A stretch of 64,000 bases of DNA from Nodularia sp. LEGE 06071 (GTDB lineage Bacteria > Cyanobacteriota > Cyanobacteriia > Cyanobacteriales > Nostocaceae), in assembly GCF_015207755.1 (NCBI RefSeq), contig NZ_JADEWH010000013.1:92377-156376 (forward strand), in the 5' to 3' direction. The notes beneath the pieces are model-generated. The model was not told where the DNA came from and ran no database searches. It worked only from the letters and a program-made list of their open reading frames with translations. Positions 63,833 to 64,000 of the stretch are shown piece after piece. Made by a program: the position numbers and the translations under genes. The first letter of the stretch is position 1. Every line of letters starts with the position of its first letter.

Positions 63833-64000
63833 AAAAAGATAGGTCAGGAATTGTCAATAAGACCTATCTAATGATAATGATACCTTTATTCTATCAAAAG
63901 CACTTAAAAAGTCAATTGAGTCTAGCAGAATACCTGTTTCTCCAAATTGTGGTGAACATCTTACAGTCAATTAAAAATGTGAATTTAGAAAGGTTAGCGA
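63770..64000 (+). mobile_element. Left end of an IS4-like insertion sequence, partial
   Basis: Begins near where the Uma2 frame breaks (~63768-63780; the exact end cannot be fixed) and runs off the right edge. It contains a perfect 9-bp hairpin, AGATAGGTC (63837-63845) with GACCTATCT (63861-63869), just before the transposase start. Such stems commonly block outside transcripts from entering a transposase gene. Confidence 0.75.
63871..64000 (+). CDS. IS4-like transposase, N-terminus only
   Basis: ATG 63871 opens 43 codons (MIMIPLFYQKHLKSQLSLAE, then YLFLQIVVNILQSIKNVNLE) that run off the window. The pattern of an FYQxxL start and a hydrophobic LL/QSIKxVxLExLA helix is that of the N-terminus of cyanobacterial IS4-family transposases as I recall them. 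Two ATGs (63871, 63877) are possible starts. Confidence 0.75.
   Translation, partial: MIMIPLFYQKHLKSQLSLAEYLFLQIVVNILQSIKNVNLERLA

Overview
The window is chromosomal DNA of a filamentous, very probably heterocyst-forming cyanobacterium of the Nostoc/Anabaena group (Nostocales). The reasons are the photosynthesis genes (psaD, psbZ, a Psb35-like protein, the divinyl-chlorophyllide reductase bciB and the ferredoxin-thioredoxin reductase subunit ftrV), frequent HIP1 octamers (GCGATCGC), many Nostocales-type heptanucleotide repeats between genes, a Zur/FurB-type regulator and plant-type alkaline/neutral invertases. No rRNA, prophage or CRISPR array was seen. There is one tRNA, tRNA-Gly(GCC).

Layout. 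1-6.8 kb: the 5' part of a glycogen-debranching-type enzyme leaving the window, a DICT-GAF histidine kinase, then psaD and trpE. 6.9-11.4 kb: a three-gene operon of unrecognised proteins (1008, 247 and 183 aa), AT-rich and placed among housekeeping genes; it is the best candidate here for an undescribed system. 11.5-17.2 kb: purQ and purS, zur, an SPFH/NfeD pair and a PP2C phosphatase with extra domains. 17.4-23 kb: ftrV, membrane proteins, a two-domain kinase/ATPase, rplY and purA. 23-38 kb is more accessory: Uma2 and PIN proteins, a secreted repeat protein, an adenosine-deaminase-like enzyme, tandem membrane-TPR paralogues, an inactive-looking rhodanese, mutL, a HigBA-type and a MazEF-type toxin-antitoxin pair, menH, and a lambda-R-like lysozyme whose true start appears to be a CTG. 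38-51 kb: psb35, TerB-like, rsmB, two adjacent invertases, a glycine-zipper/WD40/J-domain fusion, bciB and a PLP lyase-like enzyme.

51.1-55.9 kb holds desC, desA, desB and desD in one direction. This is the set needed to go from stearate to 18:4 in membrane lipids (delta-9, delta-12, omega-3, delta-6). desB and desD carry a clearly duplicated ~160-bp leader, so these two genes may share regulation. 56-63.8 kb: an AAA ATPase, a ProA paralogue lacking the catalytic cysteine, tRNA-Gly, ribH, psbZ, and a large DHH-CBS-CBS-tRNA nucleotidyltransferase fusion. The window ends in a Uma2 gene cut by the left end of an IS4-like element.

Heptanucleotide repeats are mostly intergenic, but in two places they have been taken into reading frames: a 12-residue tandem at the end of the histidine kinase, and the linker of the DHH-CBS-nucleotidyltransferase protein. 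Family assignments come from recognising motifs by eye; no database search was run.
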